Part shown: piece after piece, positions 56,807-64,000 of the stretch
Layout: every line of letters begins with the position of its first letter
How positions within the stretch are numbered: the stretch's first letter is position 1
Source: Streptomyces vilmorinianum
GTDB lineage: Bacteria > Actinomycetota > Actinomycetes > Streptomycetales > Streptomycetaceae
Reading direction: 5' to 3'
Length of the DNA stretch: 64,000 nucleotides
Assembly: GCF_005517195.1 (NCBI RefSeq)
Contig: NZ_CP040244.1
Coordinates: 1,010,001-1,074,000, forward strand
The notes under the pieces: generated by a model
Told to the model about the DNA's origin: nothing
What the model saw: the letters and a program-made list of their open reading frames with translations, nothing else
The model's database searches: none
Position numbers and translations under genes: made by a program

Positions 56807-57946
56807 ATGTACGAGCAAGAGCAGGGTCCCCTCGCGGGGTTCACCGTCGGAGTCACGGCGGCGCGGCGCGCGGACGAGCTGAGCGCGCTCCTCCGCCGCC
56901 GGGGCGCGGCCGTGGTCCACGGCCCCGCCCTGCGTATCGTGCCGCTCGCGGACGACACCGAACTCCTCGCCGCGACGAAGGAACTCATCGACCACGCCCC
57001 GGACGTCGTCGTCGCCACCACGGCGATCGGTTTCCGGGGCTGGGTCGAGGCGGCGGACGGCTGGGGGTACGGCGAGGAGCTCCTCGACTGCCTGCGCGGC
57101 GTGGAGCTGCTCGCCCGCGGCCCCAAGGTCAAGGGCGCGGTACGGGCGGCGGGTCTGACCGAGTCGTGGTCGCCGTCGTCCGAGTCCATGGCCGAGGTCC
57201 TCGACCGGCTGCTCGCCGAGGGGGTGACCGGGCGCCGGGTCGCGCTCCAGCTGCACGGGGAGCCGCTGCCGGGGTTCGTGGAGGCGCTGAAGGCGGGCGG
57301 CGCGGAGGTCGTCGGCGTACCGGTCTACCGGTGGATGCCGCCGGAGGACATCGGCCCGCTGGACCGGCTCCTGGACGGCGTCCTCGCCCGGACGCTGGAC
57401 GCGGTGACGTTCACCAGCGCTCCGGCCGCCGCGTCCCTGCTGACCCGGGCGGAGGACCGGGGAGTCCTGGAGGAGCTTCTCACGGCGCTGCGGCACGACG
57501 TGCTCGCGGTGTGCGTGGGGCCGGTGACGGCGCTGCCGCTCCAGGCGCACGGCATCGACACGCTCCAGCCCGAGCGCTTCCGGCTCGGGCCGCTGGTGCA
57601 GCTGCTCTGCCAGGAACTGCCCGCCCGGTCCCGCACCCTGCCCGTGGCGGGCCACCGCGTCGAGATCCGCGGCCACGCGGTCCTCGTCGACGGCTGTCTC
57701 CACCCGGTCCCGCCGGCCGGGATGGCGCTGCTGGCCACCCTCGCCCGGCGCCCCGGCTGGGTGGTCTCCCGGGCCGAGCTGCTGCGGGCCCTGCCGGGCG
57801 CGGGCCGCGACGAGCACGCCGTGGAGACGGCGATGGCCCGGCTGCGGACGGCACTCGGCACGCCGAAGCTGATCCAGACGGTGGTCAAGCGCGGGTACCG
57901 GCTGGCGCTGGACCCGATGGCGGACACCAAGTACGCGGACGCGTAG
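56807..57946 (+). CDS. nnaR: NnaR-like regulator: uroporphyrinogen-III synthase-like domain fused to winged helix
   Basis: A 379-residue fusion. Residues ~10-255 form a HemD-like domain (GFTVGVTAARRADELSALLRRRGAAVVHGPALRIVP; VTFTSAPAAASLLTRA). Residues ~285-370 form an OmpR-type winged helix (LVDGCLHPVPPAGMALLATLARRPGWVVSRAELL ... ETAMARLRTALGTPKLIQTVVKRGYRLAL). In S. coelicolor the same architecture next to the nitrate transporter is NnaR, a nitrate/nitrite assimilation regulator. The ATG at 56807 is preferred; a GTG 23 codons earlier would overlap the GlnR-like box. Confidence 0.85.
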   Translation: MYEQEQGPLAGFTVGVTAARRADELSALLRRRGAAVVHGPALRIVPLADDTELLAATKELIDHAPDVVVATTAIGFRGWVEAADGWGYGEELLDCLRGVELLARGPKVKGAVRAAGLTESWSPSSESMAEVLDRLLAEGVTGRRVALQLHGEPLPGFVEALKAGGAEVVGVPVYRWMPPEDIGPLDRLLDGVLARTLDAVTFTSAPAAASLLTRAEDRGVLEELLTALRHDVLAVCVGPVTALPLQAHGIDTLQPERFRLGPLVQLLCQELPARSRTLPVAGHRVEIRGHAVLVDGCLHPVPPAGMALLATLARRPGWVVSRAELLRALPGAGRDEHAVETAMARLRTALGTPKLIQTVVKRGYRLALDPMADTKYADA

Positions 57947-57953
57947 GGGACCC

Positions 57954-58100
57954 TCAGCGGGCCACTTGGTGGACGTTGTGCTCCACGACGTCCGACAGGA
58001 GACTCGCCGCGGCGCGGAAGTCCTTGTCATCGTGGAGCACGATCAGGCCGTGGTGGGCAGCGGTGGCGCAGATGAGCCAGTCGACGACCGAGAGGTACGG
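57954..58100 (-). pseudogene. PIN-domain (VapC-like) toxin remnant, 5'-truncated
   Basis: The minus strand reads SVVDWLICATAAHHGLIVLHDDKDFRAAASLL and ends VHQVAR. This is the C-terminal third of a PIN-domain VapC-type ribonuclease toxin, including the conserved D.LICATA..HGL..LH.D.DF motif. The upstream part, with the first catalytic acidic residues, is gone; the opposing GNAT gene begins where it would be. No antitoxin gene adjoins it. It is therefore a gene fragment, not a functional toxin. Confidence 0.75.
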
Positions 58101-58102
58101 GG

Positions 58103-58612
58103 ATGATCCACACCCGCCCCGCCGAGCCCACCGACGCCCCCGCCCTCGCCGCGGCCCTCCTGCGCAACAGGGACCACATGCGCCCCTGGGAGCCGCACCG
58201 GACCGAGGCGTACTACACCGCCGAGGGGCAGGCCGCCCGGCTCGCGGACGGAGGGAAGAGGTGGTTCGCCGTCGACGGGGAGGAGATCGTCGCCTCCGCC
58301 ACGCTCTCCGGGATCGCCCTCGGCCCCTTCCGCAGCGCCTCCCTCGGCTACTGGGTCGACGCCCGGTACACCGGCCGCGGCCTGGCCACCCGGCTCGTCG
58401 AGGAGGTCTGCCGGGCCGCCCGCGACGAGCACGGCCTGCACCGGATCGAGGCCGGCACCGTCCTCGCCAACCACGCCTCCCAACGCGTCCTCGCCAAGAG
58501 CGGGTTCGAGAAGATCGGCACCGCGCCCCGCTACCTCCACATCGACGGAGCCTGGCGCGACCACCACCTCTTCCAGCGCATCCTTCACGACAACCCGCCG
58601 CCGGGGGTCTAG
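58103..58612 (+). CDS. GNAT family acetyltransferase (RimJ-like)
   Basis: A 169-residue GNAT enzyme of the RimJ/RimL type. It has MRPWEPHRTEAYYTAEGQ near the start, the CoA motif GYWVDARYTGRGLATRLVEEV and VLANHASQRVLAKSGFEKIGTAPRYLHIDGAWRDHHLF, typical of N-terminal-residue acetylases of ribosomal proteins. GAGG lies 7 bases before the ATG. Its first codons face the end of the PIN remnant, so insertion here may have destroyed the toxin gene. Confidence 0.9.
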   Translation: MIHTRPAEPTDAPALAAALLRNRDHMRPWEPHRTEAYYTAEGQAARLADGGKRWFAVDGEEIVASATLSGIALGPFRSASLGYWVDARYTGRGLATRLVEEVCRAARDEHGLHRIEAGTVLANHASQRVLAKSGFEKIGTAPRYLHIDGAWRDHHLFQRILHDNPPPGV

Positions 58613-58639
58613 CCGGGACCCGCCCCCGGTGGGCACTCT

Positions 58640-58655
58640 GGTCGGGCGCCCGACC
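58640..58655. promoter_or_regulatory. Perfect 16-bp palindrome before the CGNR gene
   Basis: GGTCGGGCGCCCGACC is a perfect palindrome 31 bases upstream of the CGNR start. Its position suits an operator, plausibly for the CGNR regulator itself. Only proximity and symmetry support this. Confidence 0.5.
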
Positions 58656-58685
58656 GGCATTCGACCGCGAGGTGGTGACAGGGTG

Positions 58686-59237
58686 ATGGCCGTACGGTTC
58701 GACTCGGGGCGGATCTGCCTGGACCTGGCCGCCCAACCGCTCGACCGCACCGAGGCGCTCGACCAGTTCCTGCACGCGGCCGGACTCGTCCCGGTCACCA
58801 CGACCCTGCGCGCTCTCGACGCCCACTGGGTCGCCCACTTCCGCGAACTGCGCGACTGCGTCGGCGCATTGGTGAACGCCCAGCTCGACGGCGAGTGCGC
58901 CGACCGGGCCCTGGAGCGGCTCAACGAGCTCGCCGCCGCCTCCGCCCCGCCCGCGCCCCGCGCCGTACGCACGGAAACCGGCGGACTCGTACGGGCGTTG
59001 AGCGACGAGCCCGACTGCCGCGCGCTGCTCGCCGCCGTCGCCCGGGACGCCGTCGACCTGCTCACCGACCCCGCCGCCCGCGCCCTGCTCCGGCGGTGCG
59101 AGGGCGACAACTGCCGCCGCTGCTACCTCGATACGTCCCGAGGGCGCCGCCGCCGCTGGTGCTCCAGCGAGACGTGCGGCAACCGCGAGCGCGTTGCCCG
59201 GCATCGGGCAGCGCGACGCGCCCACGTGGCCGTGTGA
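58686..59237 (+). CDS. CGNR zinc finger domain-containing transcriptional regulator
   Basis: A 183-residue protein. The N-terminal ~135 residues form an ABATE-like stress-related domain (VRFDSGRICLDLAAQPLDRTEALDQFL). The C-terminal CGNR zinc finger reads LRRCEGDNCRRCYLDTSRGRRRRWCSSETCGNRERVARHRAARR, with the metal-binding cysteines intact. Such proteins are thought to be DNA-binding regulators. The ATG at 58686 or the GTG one codon earlier may be used; GAGGTGG lies upstream. A palindrome stands in its promoter. Confidence 0.87.
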   Translation: MAVRFDSGRICLDLAAQPLDRTEALDQFLHAAGLVPVTTTLRALDAHWVAHFRELRDCVGALVNAQLDGECADRALERLNELAAASAPPAPRAVRTETGGLVRALSDEPDCRALLAAVARDAVDLLTDPAARALLRRCEGDNCRRCYLDTSRGRRRRWCSSETCGNRERVARHRAARRAHVAV

Positions 59238-59319
59238 AAAAACCTCGCGCGCCGTTGAGTCGAACCCGGCCCCCTTCCGTATCTCTCGACGACAACAGGG
59301 GCTCGACCGGGAGGTTCAG

Positions 59320-59907
59320 GTGCGCAAGGATGCGGCCGTGGCCGATGACCGTCCGCATCGGGCCCGGCATCGCAGCGAGGTGTCACGCCTTCGACCCGAC
59401 GTCCCTGACGAGGAGTTGATGCGCGCCCTCTACCGCGAGCATGCCGGACCCCTGCTCGCCTACGTACTGCGCCTCGTCGCCGGCGATCGCCAGCGGGCCG
59501 AGGACGTCGTACAGGAGACGCTCATCCGTGCCTGGAAGAACGCCGGTCAGCTCAACCGGGCGACCGGCTCTGTCAGACCCTGGCTGGTGACGGTCGCCCG
59601 GCGCATCGTCATCGACGGCCACCGCAGCCGGCAGGCCCGGCCGCAGGAGGTCGATCCGTCACCGCTCGAGGTCCTGCCCGCGGAGGACGAGATCGACAAG
59701 GCGCTGTGGCTGATGACGCTCTCTGACGCACTCGACGATTTGACCCCCGCCCACCGGGAAGTGTTGGTCGAGACCTACTTCAAGGGGCGTACGGTCAACG
59801 AGGCGGCCGAGACACTCGGCATACCTGCCGGGACCGTGCGTTCCCGGGTGTTCTACGCACTGCGTTCGATGAAGCTCGCGCTGGAGGAGAGGGGGGTATC
59901 GGCATGA
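59320..59907 (+). CDS. sigU: ECF RNA polymerase sigma factor (SigU-like)
   Basis: A 195-residue ECF sigma factor. Region 2 is near ALYREHAGPLLAYVLRLVAGDRQRAEDVVQETLIRAWKN and region 4 near LTPAHREVLVETYFKGRTVNEAAETLGIPAGTVRSRVFYALRSMK. It lies directly upstream of, and overlaps by ATGA, an anti-sigma gene. Position beside the HelD-like and malic-enzyme genes matches the sigU-rsuA locus of S. coelicolor, where sigma-U blocks differentiation when unchecked. The GTG at 59320 follows GGGAGG; a GTG six codons later is an alternative. Confidence 0.85.
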   Translation: MRKDAAVADDRPHRARHRSEVSRLRPDVPDEELMRALYREHAGPLLAYVLRLVAGDRQRAEDVVQETLIRAWKNAGQLNRATGSVRPWLVTVARRIVIDGHRSRQARPQEVDPSPLEVLPAEDEIDKALWLMTLSDALDDLTPAHREVLVETYFKGRTVNEAAETLGIPAGTVRSRVFYALRSMKLALEERGVSA

Positions 59908-60758
59908 CGTACGGCATGACACCGCCGCACGACGCCGCGGGTGCGTACGTACTCGGCATCCTGGACGACGCCGACGCCGCCGCCTTCGAGGCGCACCTGA
60001 CGGGCTGCGAGCTCTGCGCCGCGCACGTGGAGGAGTTCGCCGGGATGGAGCCGATGCTGGCCATGCTGGCGGAGGCACCCACCGCGGCCCCCGACCCGTA
60101 CGCGCCCACGACCGCCACCGATCCGTACGCCGACGAGGCCTTCGACGCCTTCGCTCCCCGCCCGCCCGCGCCTCCCGGACCGCCGCGCCTGACCTCCGTC
60201 CCCACCGCCCCCGCCCCCGAGCTCCTCGACCGCCTCATCGACGAGGTGGGCGCCAAGCGGGCCCGCTCGCGCCGCCGCGCCCGCTGGCTCGTCGCGGCCG
60301 CCGCCGTCCTCGTCGTCGGCGGCCCGGCCGTCGCCGTGGTCGCCACCTCCGGGGGAGAGAAGGAGAACCGGGCGATCGAACCCCACCCCACCAGCCCCGC
60401 CGAGGACGCCTTCTTCCACCACATGGGCGAGAAGATCCAGGCCACCGACCCGACCACGCAGGTCAGCGCCACCGTCGGCATGGAGGAGAAGGCCTGGGGC
60501 ACCCACACGGTCCTGGAGCTCAAGAACGTCAAGGGCCCGCTGAAGTGCCGGCTCGTCGCCGTCTCCAAGACCGGCGAGGAGGAGACCGTCACCTCCTGGG
60601 CGGTGCCGACGTGGGGGTACGGCATCCCCGGCGCCACCACCGAGGCCGCGAAGAGCCCGCTGTACGTGCACGGCGGCGCGGCCATGGACCGCAACGACAT
60701 CGACCACTTCGAGGTCCGCACCTTCGACGGTGAACGACTGGTGGAGGTCGAGGCCTGA
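59904..60758 (+). CDS. rsuA: Zinc-binding anti-sigma factor (RsuA-like)
   Basis: A 284-residue membrane anti-sigma factor. The N-terminal ZAS motif is HLTGCELC (His-x3-Cys-x2-Cys), near residues 31-38, which binds zinc and the sigma factor. A Pro/Ala-rich linker and one membrane segment near 129-148 (WLVAAAAVLVVGGPAVAVVA) lead to an extracytoplasmic sensor domain. It shares ATGA with the sigma gene, so they are translationally coupled. It should hold the ECF sigma factor inactive until an envelope signal arrives. Confidence 0.9.
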   Translation: MTYGMTPPHDAAGAYVLGILDDADAAAFEAHLTGCELCAAHVEEFAGMEPMLAMLAEAPTAAPDPYAPTTATDPYADEAFDAFAPRPPAPPGPPRLTSVPTAPAPELLDRLIDEVGAKRARSRRRARWLVAAAAVLVVGGPAVAVVATSGGEKENRAIEPHPTSPAEDAFFHHMGEKIQATDPTTQVSATVGMEEKAWGTHTVLELKNVKGPLKCRLVAVSKTGEEETVTSWAVPTWGYGIPGATTEAAKSPLYVHGGAAMDRNDIDHFEVRTFDGERLVEVEA

Positions 60759-60820
60759 CATTTCGGCCCCCTGTGGCGTACGCTCGACGGCTGCCCAGTG
60801 CACGTCAGAAGGGGGCCTTA

Positions 60821-63178
60821 GTGGCCGCGCAGGAAGCCGTGGAGGCCATCGACGCCACCGACACGGTCCGGGACCGTGAGATCGGTGTCGAGCAGGAACA
60901 TCTGGACCGTGTCTACCGCCGTCTCGAGGAGAAGATCCACGAGGCGGAGTTCCTGATGAACGACGCCGCCAAGCGCGGCCAGGTCGGCACCCCCGGCGCG
61001 CTCGCCGAGCGGGACGCCCAGGTGTTCCGGGCCGGTGTCCACCTCAACAGGCTCAACAACGAGTTCGAGGACTTCCTCTTCGGCCGGATCGACCTGCTCT
61101 ACGGCAAGGACGGCAAGAAGGGCCCCGACGGTGCGTACACCTCCGTCGAGCCCGCCGAGAACGCCGTACGGCCCGACAACACGGCCGACATCGGCGAGAC
61201 GCTCCACATCGGCCGGATCGGCGTCCTCGACTCCGACTACGCGCCGCTCGTCATCGACTGGCGCGCGCCCGCCGCCGCGCCCTTCTACCGCTCCACGCCG
61301 GTCGACCCCGGCCGGGTGGTGCGCCGCCGCGTCATCCGCTCCAAGGGCCGCAAGGTCCTCGGCGTCGAGGACGACCTGATGCGCCCCGAGCTGAAGGCGA
61401 GGCTCGACGGGCGCGAGCTGCCGGTGATCGGCGACGGCGCCCTGATGGCCGCGCTCGGCCAGGCCCGCAGCCACACCATGCGCGACATCGTCTCCTCCAT
61501 CCAGGCCGAGCAGGACCTGGTCATCCGCGCGCCCGCCGCCTCCGTCACGTACGTCGAGGGCGGCCCGGGCACCGGGAAGACGGCGGTCGCCCTGCACCGG
61601 GCGGCCTACCTGCTCTACCAGGACCGGCGGCGGTACGCGGGCGGCATCCTGATCGTCTCCCCGACCCCGCTGCTCGTCTCCTACACCGAGGGCGTGCTGC
61701 CCTCGCTCGGCGAGGAGGGCCAGGTCGCCATCCGTGCCCTCGGCTCGCTGGTGGACGGGGTGGAGGCCACCGCGTACGACGAGCCGGCCGTGGCGCGCGT
61801 CAAGGGCTCCTCCCGCATGCTCGCCGTCCTGCGCAAGGCGGCCCGCGGCGCCCTGGAGACCCCCGCGCCGAAGGCGCAGCTCGCCTTCGGCGAGGAGGAG
61901 GCCCCCGACGGCCGGGCCCCCGCCGGCACCCCGTCCCGGCTCCGTGTCGTCGCCTTCGGCCGCCGCCTGGAGCTGGAGGCCGACGAGCTCCAGCGCATCC
62001 GCCACAACGTCCTCGGCGGCTCCGCGCCCGTCAACCTGCTGCGCCCGCGCGCCCGCCGGCTGCTGCTCGACGCGCTGTACGCGAAGTCCGGCGCCGCCGG
62101 CCGGCACAGCGACCCCGAGCTCGCCGCCGAGCTGCGTTCCTCCTTCGACGAGGACGTCTCCACCGAGGACTCCTTCCTCGCCTTCCTCGACGCCTGGTGG
62201 CCCGAGCTCACCCCGCGGCAGGTCCTCGACGCGATGGCCGACGAGAAGCGCCTGGGCCGCTGGGCACGGCGCGTCCTCAACCCGGGCGAGGTGCGGCGCC
62301 TGGCCCGCTCCCTGCGCCGAGACGGCCTCTCCGTGCACGACGTGGCGCTCCTCGACGAGCTGCACACCCTCCTCGGCGCCCCCGCCAAGCCCCGCAAGAG
62401 GCGGGAGTACGACCCGCTGGACCAGCTGACGGGTCTCGAGGAGCTGATGCCCGTACGGGAGGAGACGCAGCGCGAGCGGGCCGAGCGGCTCGCGGCCGAG
62501 CGGACCGAGTACGCCCACGTCATCGTCGACGAGGCGCAGGACCTCACCCCCATGCAGTGGCGGATGGTCGGGCGGCGCGGCCGGCACGCGACCTGGACGG
62601 TCGTCGGCGACCCGGCGCAGTCCTCCTGGTCCACCCCGGACGAGGCCGCCGAGGCCCGCGACGAGGCGCTCGGCAGCCGCCCGCGCCGCCGCTTCGAGCT
62701 GACCGTGAACTACCGCAACCCCGCCGAGATCGCCGAGCTCGCCGCCAAGGTGCTCGCCCTCGCGATGCCCGGCAAGGAGTCGCCGCGCGCCGTCCGCTCC
62801 ACGGGCGTGGAGCCGCGTTTCGTGGCGATGGAGGACGGGAGCGATCTGGCCGGAACCGTACGGTCGGAGGCGCGCCGTCTGCTCGAACGGGTGGACGGAA
62901 CGGTCGGCGTCGTGGTCGCCATGAACCGGCGGGAACAGGCGGTCGGCTGGCTGGCGGGTCTCGGTGACCGGGTGGTGGCGCTGGGCTCCCTGGAGGCCAA
63001 GGGCCTGGAGTACGACGCCACGGTGGTCGTCTCGCCCGCGGAGATCGCGGACGAGTCCCCGGCCGGGCTGCGGGTGCTGTACGTGGCGCTGACCCGGGCC
63101 ACCCAGCAGCTGACGGTGGTCTCCGGGGCTCGGGACGTGCCGGACGCGGACGGGGTCCCCGACCTGCTCAGGGACTGA
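60821..63178 (+). CDS. HelD-like RNA polymerase-recycling motor protein
   Basis: A 785-residue UvrD/Rep-like superfamily 1 ATPase. It has a long N-terminal coiled-coil arm (VEQEHLDRVYRRLEEKIHEAEFLMNDAAKRGQ), the PVDPGRVVRRRVIRSKGRKVLGVEDDLM insert typical of HelD, Walker A near 247-254 (GGPGTGKT), Walker B VIVDEAQDLTP and motif VNYRNP. HelD proteins pull open RNA polymerase to release DNA and RNA; some actinobacterial members (HelR) also displace rifamycin. I saw no RAE-like element (rifamycin-associated) upstream. GTG at 60821 follows GAAGGGGG. Confidence 0.88.
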   Translation: MAAQEAVEAIDATDTVRDREIGVEQEHLDRVYRRLEEKIHEAEFLMNDAAKRGQVGTPGALAERDAQVFRAGVHLNRLNNEFEDFLFGRIDLLYGKDGKKGPDGAYTSVEPAENAVRPDNTADIGETLHIGRIGVLDSDYAPLVIDWRAPAAAPFYRSTPVDPGRVVRRRVIRSKGRKVLGVEDDLMRPELKARLDGRELPVIGDGALMAALGQARSHTMRDIVSSIQAEQDLVIRAPAASVTYVEGGPGTGKTAVALHRAAYLLYQDRRRYAGGILIVSPTPLLVSYTEGVLPSLGEEGQVAIRALGSLVDGVEATAYDEPAVARVKGSSRMLAVLRKAARGALETPAPKAQLAFGEEEAPDGRAPAGTPSRLRVVAFGRRLELEADELQRIRHNVLGGSAPVNLLRPRARRLLLDALYAKSGAAGRHSDPELAAELRSSFDEDVSTEDSFLAFLDAWWPELTPRQVLDAMADEKRLGRWARRVLNPGEVRRLARSLRRDGLSVHDVALLDELHTLLGAPAKPRKRREYDPLDQLTGLEELMPVREETQRERAERLAAERTEYAHVIVDEAQDLTPMQWRMVGRRGRHATWTVVGDPAQSSWSTPDEAAEARDEALGSRPRRRFELTVNYRNPAEIAELAAKVLALAMPGKESPRAVRSTGVEPRFVAMEDGSDLAGTVRSEARRLLERVDGTVGVVVAMNRREQAVGWLAGLGDRVVALGSLEAKGLEYDATVVVSPAEIADESPAGLRVLYVALTRATQQLTVVSGARDVPDADGVPDLLRD

Positions 63179-63234
63179 TTTCCGGTCAACCTGCGTCGCA
63201 GGAATCACTTACCAGAGTGGTTTGTTAGCCTGTC

Positions 63235-63388
63235 TATGGCACCGGCTCGATCCAAGCCCCCGGGCCCAACCTTCGTCCCTTAGAGGGACCACTTGCCGCG
63301 AGGCGAGCATGGCGGGTCGGTGCCATCTTGTACGTACATACAGAAGAGGTCCGTGTCACCCCCGGGTGATCACGGGCCTCTTCTGTTT
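63235..63388 (+). ncRNA. Candidate structured small RNA or riboswitch ending in a terminator
   Basis: This is a strongly folded non-coding segment. ATGGCACCG (63236-63244) pairs with CGGTGCCAT (63318-63326) as a closing stem. Inside are a hairpin GTCCCT-TAG-AGGGAC (63275-63289), a hairpin with GNRA tetraloop (TTGCC-GCGA-GGCGA, 63293-63306) and GCCC/GGGC (63256-63265). It ends in a long terminator hairpin (63341-63382). It lies 57 bases after the HelD-like gene and 157 bases before the malic-enzyme ATG. It is either a trans-acting small RNA or a cis leader of the malic enzyme gene. I cannot name the class. Confidence 0.55.
63341..63388 (+). terminator. Long intrinsic terminator of the RNA candidate
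   Basis: CAGAAGAGGTCCGTG pairs, apart from one mismatch, with CACGGGCCTCTTCTG, extended inward by TCACCC/GGGTGA, and is followed by TTTCC. This is one of the longest stems in the window. Confidence 0.9.
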
Positions 63389-63404
63389 CCTCTGTGTTTC
63401 TCGT

Positions 63405-63428
63405 ATGGTGGAAACTACTTTCCGAAAA
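63405..63428. promoter_or_regulatory. Overlapping inverted repeats before the malic enzyme gene
   Basis: GGAAA-CTAC-TTTCC (63410-63423) overlaps TTTC-C-GAAA (63419-63427), 118-135 bases before the malic-enzyme ATG. Nested palindromes of this kind in an AT-richer patch suggest a repressor site. No regulator can be named. Confidence 0.45.
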
Positions 63429-63544
63429 CAAAATGACCGCATTACCTGCTACCGGCTGGTAGGTGCGACGATCGGAGGGCGCCGCCGGGCAACCAGCCGG
63501 GGCGGCGTGGCAACGAAGCTCAGGGAAAGCAGAGGAACTCGGCC

Positions 63545-64000
63545 ATGGCAACGGCGCCCAGCGTCTCGTACTCGATGACGGTCAGGCTGGAGGTTCCCGC
63601 AAGCGGAACCGCGGTCTCCCAGCTCACCACGGCGGTGGAGTCCCACGGCGGTTCCGTCACCGGCCTCGACGTGACCGCCTCCGGCCACGAGAAGCTGCGG
63701 ATCGACGTCACCATCGCCGCCACCTCCACCGCCCACGCGGACGAGATCGTCGAGCAGCTGCGCGGCATCGAGGGCGTCACGCTGGGCAAGGTCTCCGACC
63801 GTACGTTCCTGATGCACCTCGGCGGCAAGATCGAGATGGCGTCCAAGCACCCCATCCGCAACCGTGACGACCTCTCCATGATCTACACCCCGGGCGTGGC
63901 CCGCGTGTGCATGGCGATCGCCGAGAACCCCGAGGACGCCCGCCGCCTCACCATCAAGCGCAACACCGTCGCAGTCGTGACGGACGGCTCCGCCGTCCTC
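63545..64000 (+). CDS. NAD-dependent malic enzyme with N-terminal ACT domain (3' end outside window)
   Basis: The first 152 codons of a gene that continues past the window. An ACT-type regulatory domain fills about residues 10-85 (MTVRLEVPASGTAVSQLTTAVESHGG; LDVTASGHEKLRIDVTIAATSTAHADEIVEQLRGIEGVTLGKVSD). The malic-enzyme domain starts near 95 (KHPIRNRDDLSMIYTPGVARVCMAI ... KRNTVAVVTDGSAVL). Malic enzyme converts malate to pyruvate and CO2 with NAD(P) reduction. The ACT fusion is typical of actinobacterial NAD-malic enzymes and implies amino-acid or effector control. GGAACTCGG precedes the ATG at 63545. Confidence 0.93.
   Translation, partial: MATAPSVSYSMTVRLEVPASGTAVSQLTTAVESHGGSVTGLDVTASGHEKLRIDVTIAATSTAHADEIVEQLRGIEGVTLGKVSDRTFLMHLGGKIEMASKHPIRNRDDLSMIYTPGVARVCMAIAENPEDARRLTIKRNTVAVVTDGSAVL

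Overview
The window is a high-GC (roughly 70%+) chromosomal segment of an actinomycete, almost certainly a Streptomyces. The gene order mtrA-mtrB-lpqB ... hpf ... secA ... large NAD-glutamate dehydrogenase ... two Ser/Thr kinases, prfB, ftsE-ftsX, S41 peptidase, smpB, ssrA ... narK, nnaR, ECF sigma/anti-sigma, HelD-like helicase and malic enzyme is the core-chromosome order I recall from S. coelicolor (from knowledge, not a search). Most of it is vertically inherited core genome. There is no prophage, insertion sequence, CRISPR array or biosynthetic gene cluster.

Layout. (1) 1-2.5 kb: 3' part of a 23S rRNA gene, a 5S rRNA gene and terminators. (2) 2.5-8 kb, minus strand: a tight, mostly overlapping operon of a GDPD-type membrane protein, DUF4129, DUF4350, a MoxR AAA+ ATPase and a DUF58 protein. 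(3) 8.4-13.1 kb: the MtrA-MtrB-LpqB envelope and development signalling operon, followed by comF and the long-form hibernation factor hpf, which has a candidate leader ORF. (4) 15-23 kb: an orphan NarL-type regulator, a YcaQ-like protein, a GNAT, secA and small actinobacterial conserved genes. (5) 23-33 kb: a PfpI-like protein, the 1663-residue NAD-GDH, a GT87 mannosyltransferase-like protein and a TagGH-like polysaccharide exporter divergent from a TetR regulator. (6) 33-37 kb: a sugar ABC importer without its own ATPase. (7) 37-45 kb: an FHA/FtsK-like protein with an internal 16-residue repeat, divergent from the kinases pkaA and pkaB. (8) 44.5-51.4 kb: prfB, a TTDGG-repeat cell-wall protein, ftsEX, an S41 peptidase, smpB and tmRNA. 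(9) 51.5-55 kb: a GH18-like secreted protein, an MFS exporter and a LysR regulator. (10) 55.3-58 kb: nitrate/nitrite transport (narK) and its regulator nnaR, with candidate GlnR sites. (11) 58-64 kb: a GNAT beside a truncated PIN-toxin remnant, a CGNR regulator, an ECF sigma/anti-sigma pair, a HelD-like protein, a structured-RNA candidate and the start of an NAD-malic enzyme.

Several modules work together. MtrAB-LpqB, FtsEX and the S41 peptidase act in envelope growth and division. SmpB and tmRNA form the trans-translation pair, and prfB encodes release factor 2. PkaA and PkaB phosphorylate Ser/Thr next to an FHA protein that could read phospho-threonine. NnaR and NarK link nitrogen control to nitrate traffic.

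The least explained signals are non-coding or repetitive: the folded RNA candidate near 63.2-63.4 kb, the 12-unit 48-bp repeat inside the FHA/FtsK gene, eleven phased GGG runs behind tetR, the 23-bp tandem array before narK, a 33-bp copy of a gene tail that supplies a stop codon to the opposing gene, and a duplicated ~100-bp intergenic element at 23.0-23.3 kb. I found no clear new multi-gene system; these are the best leads.
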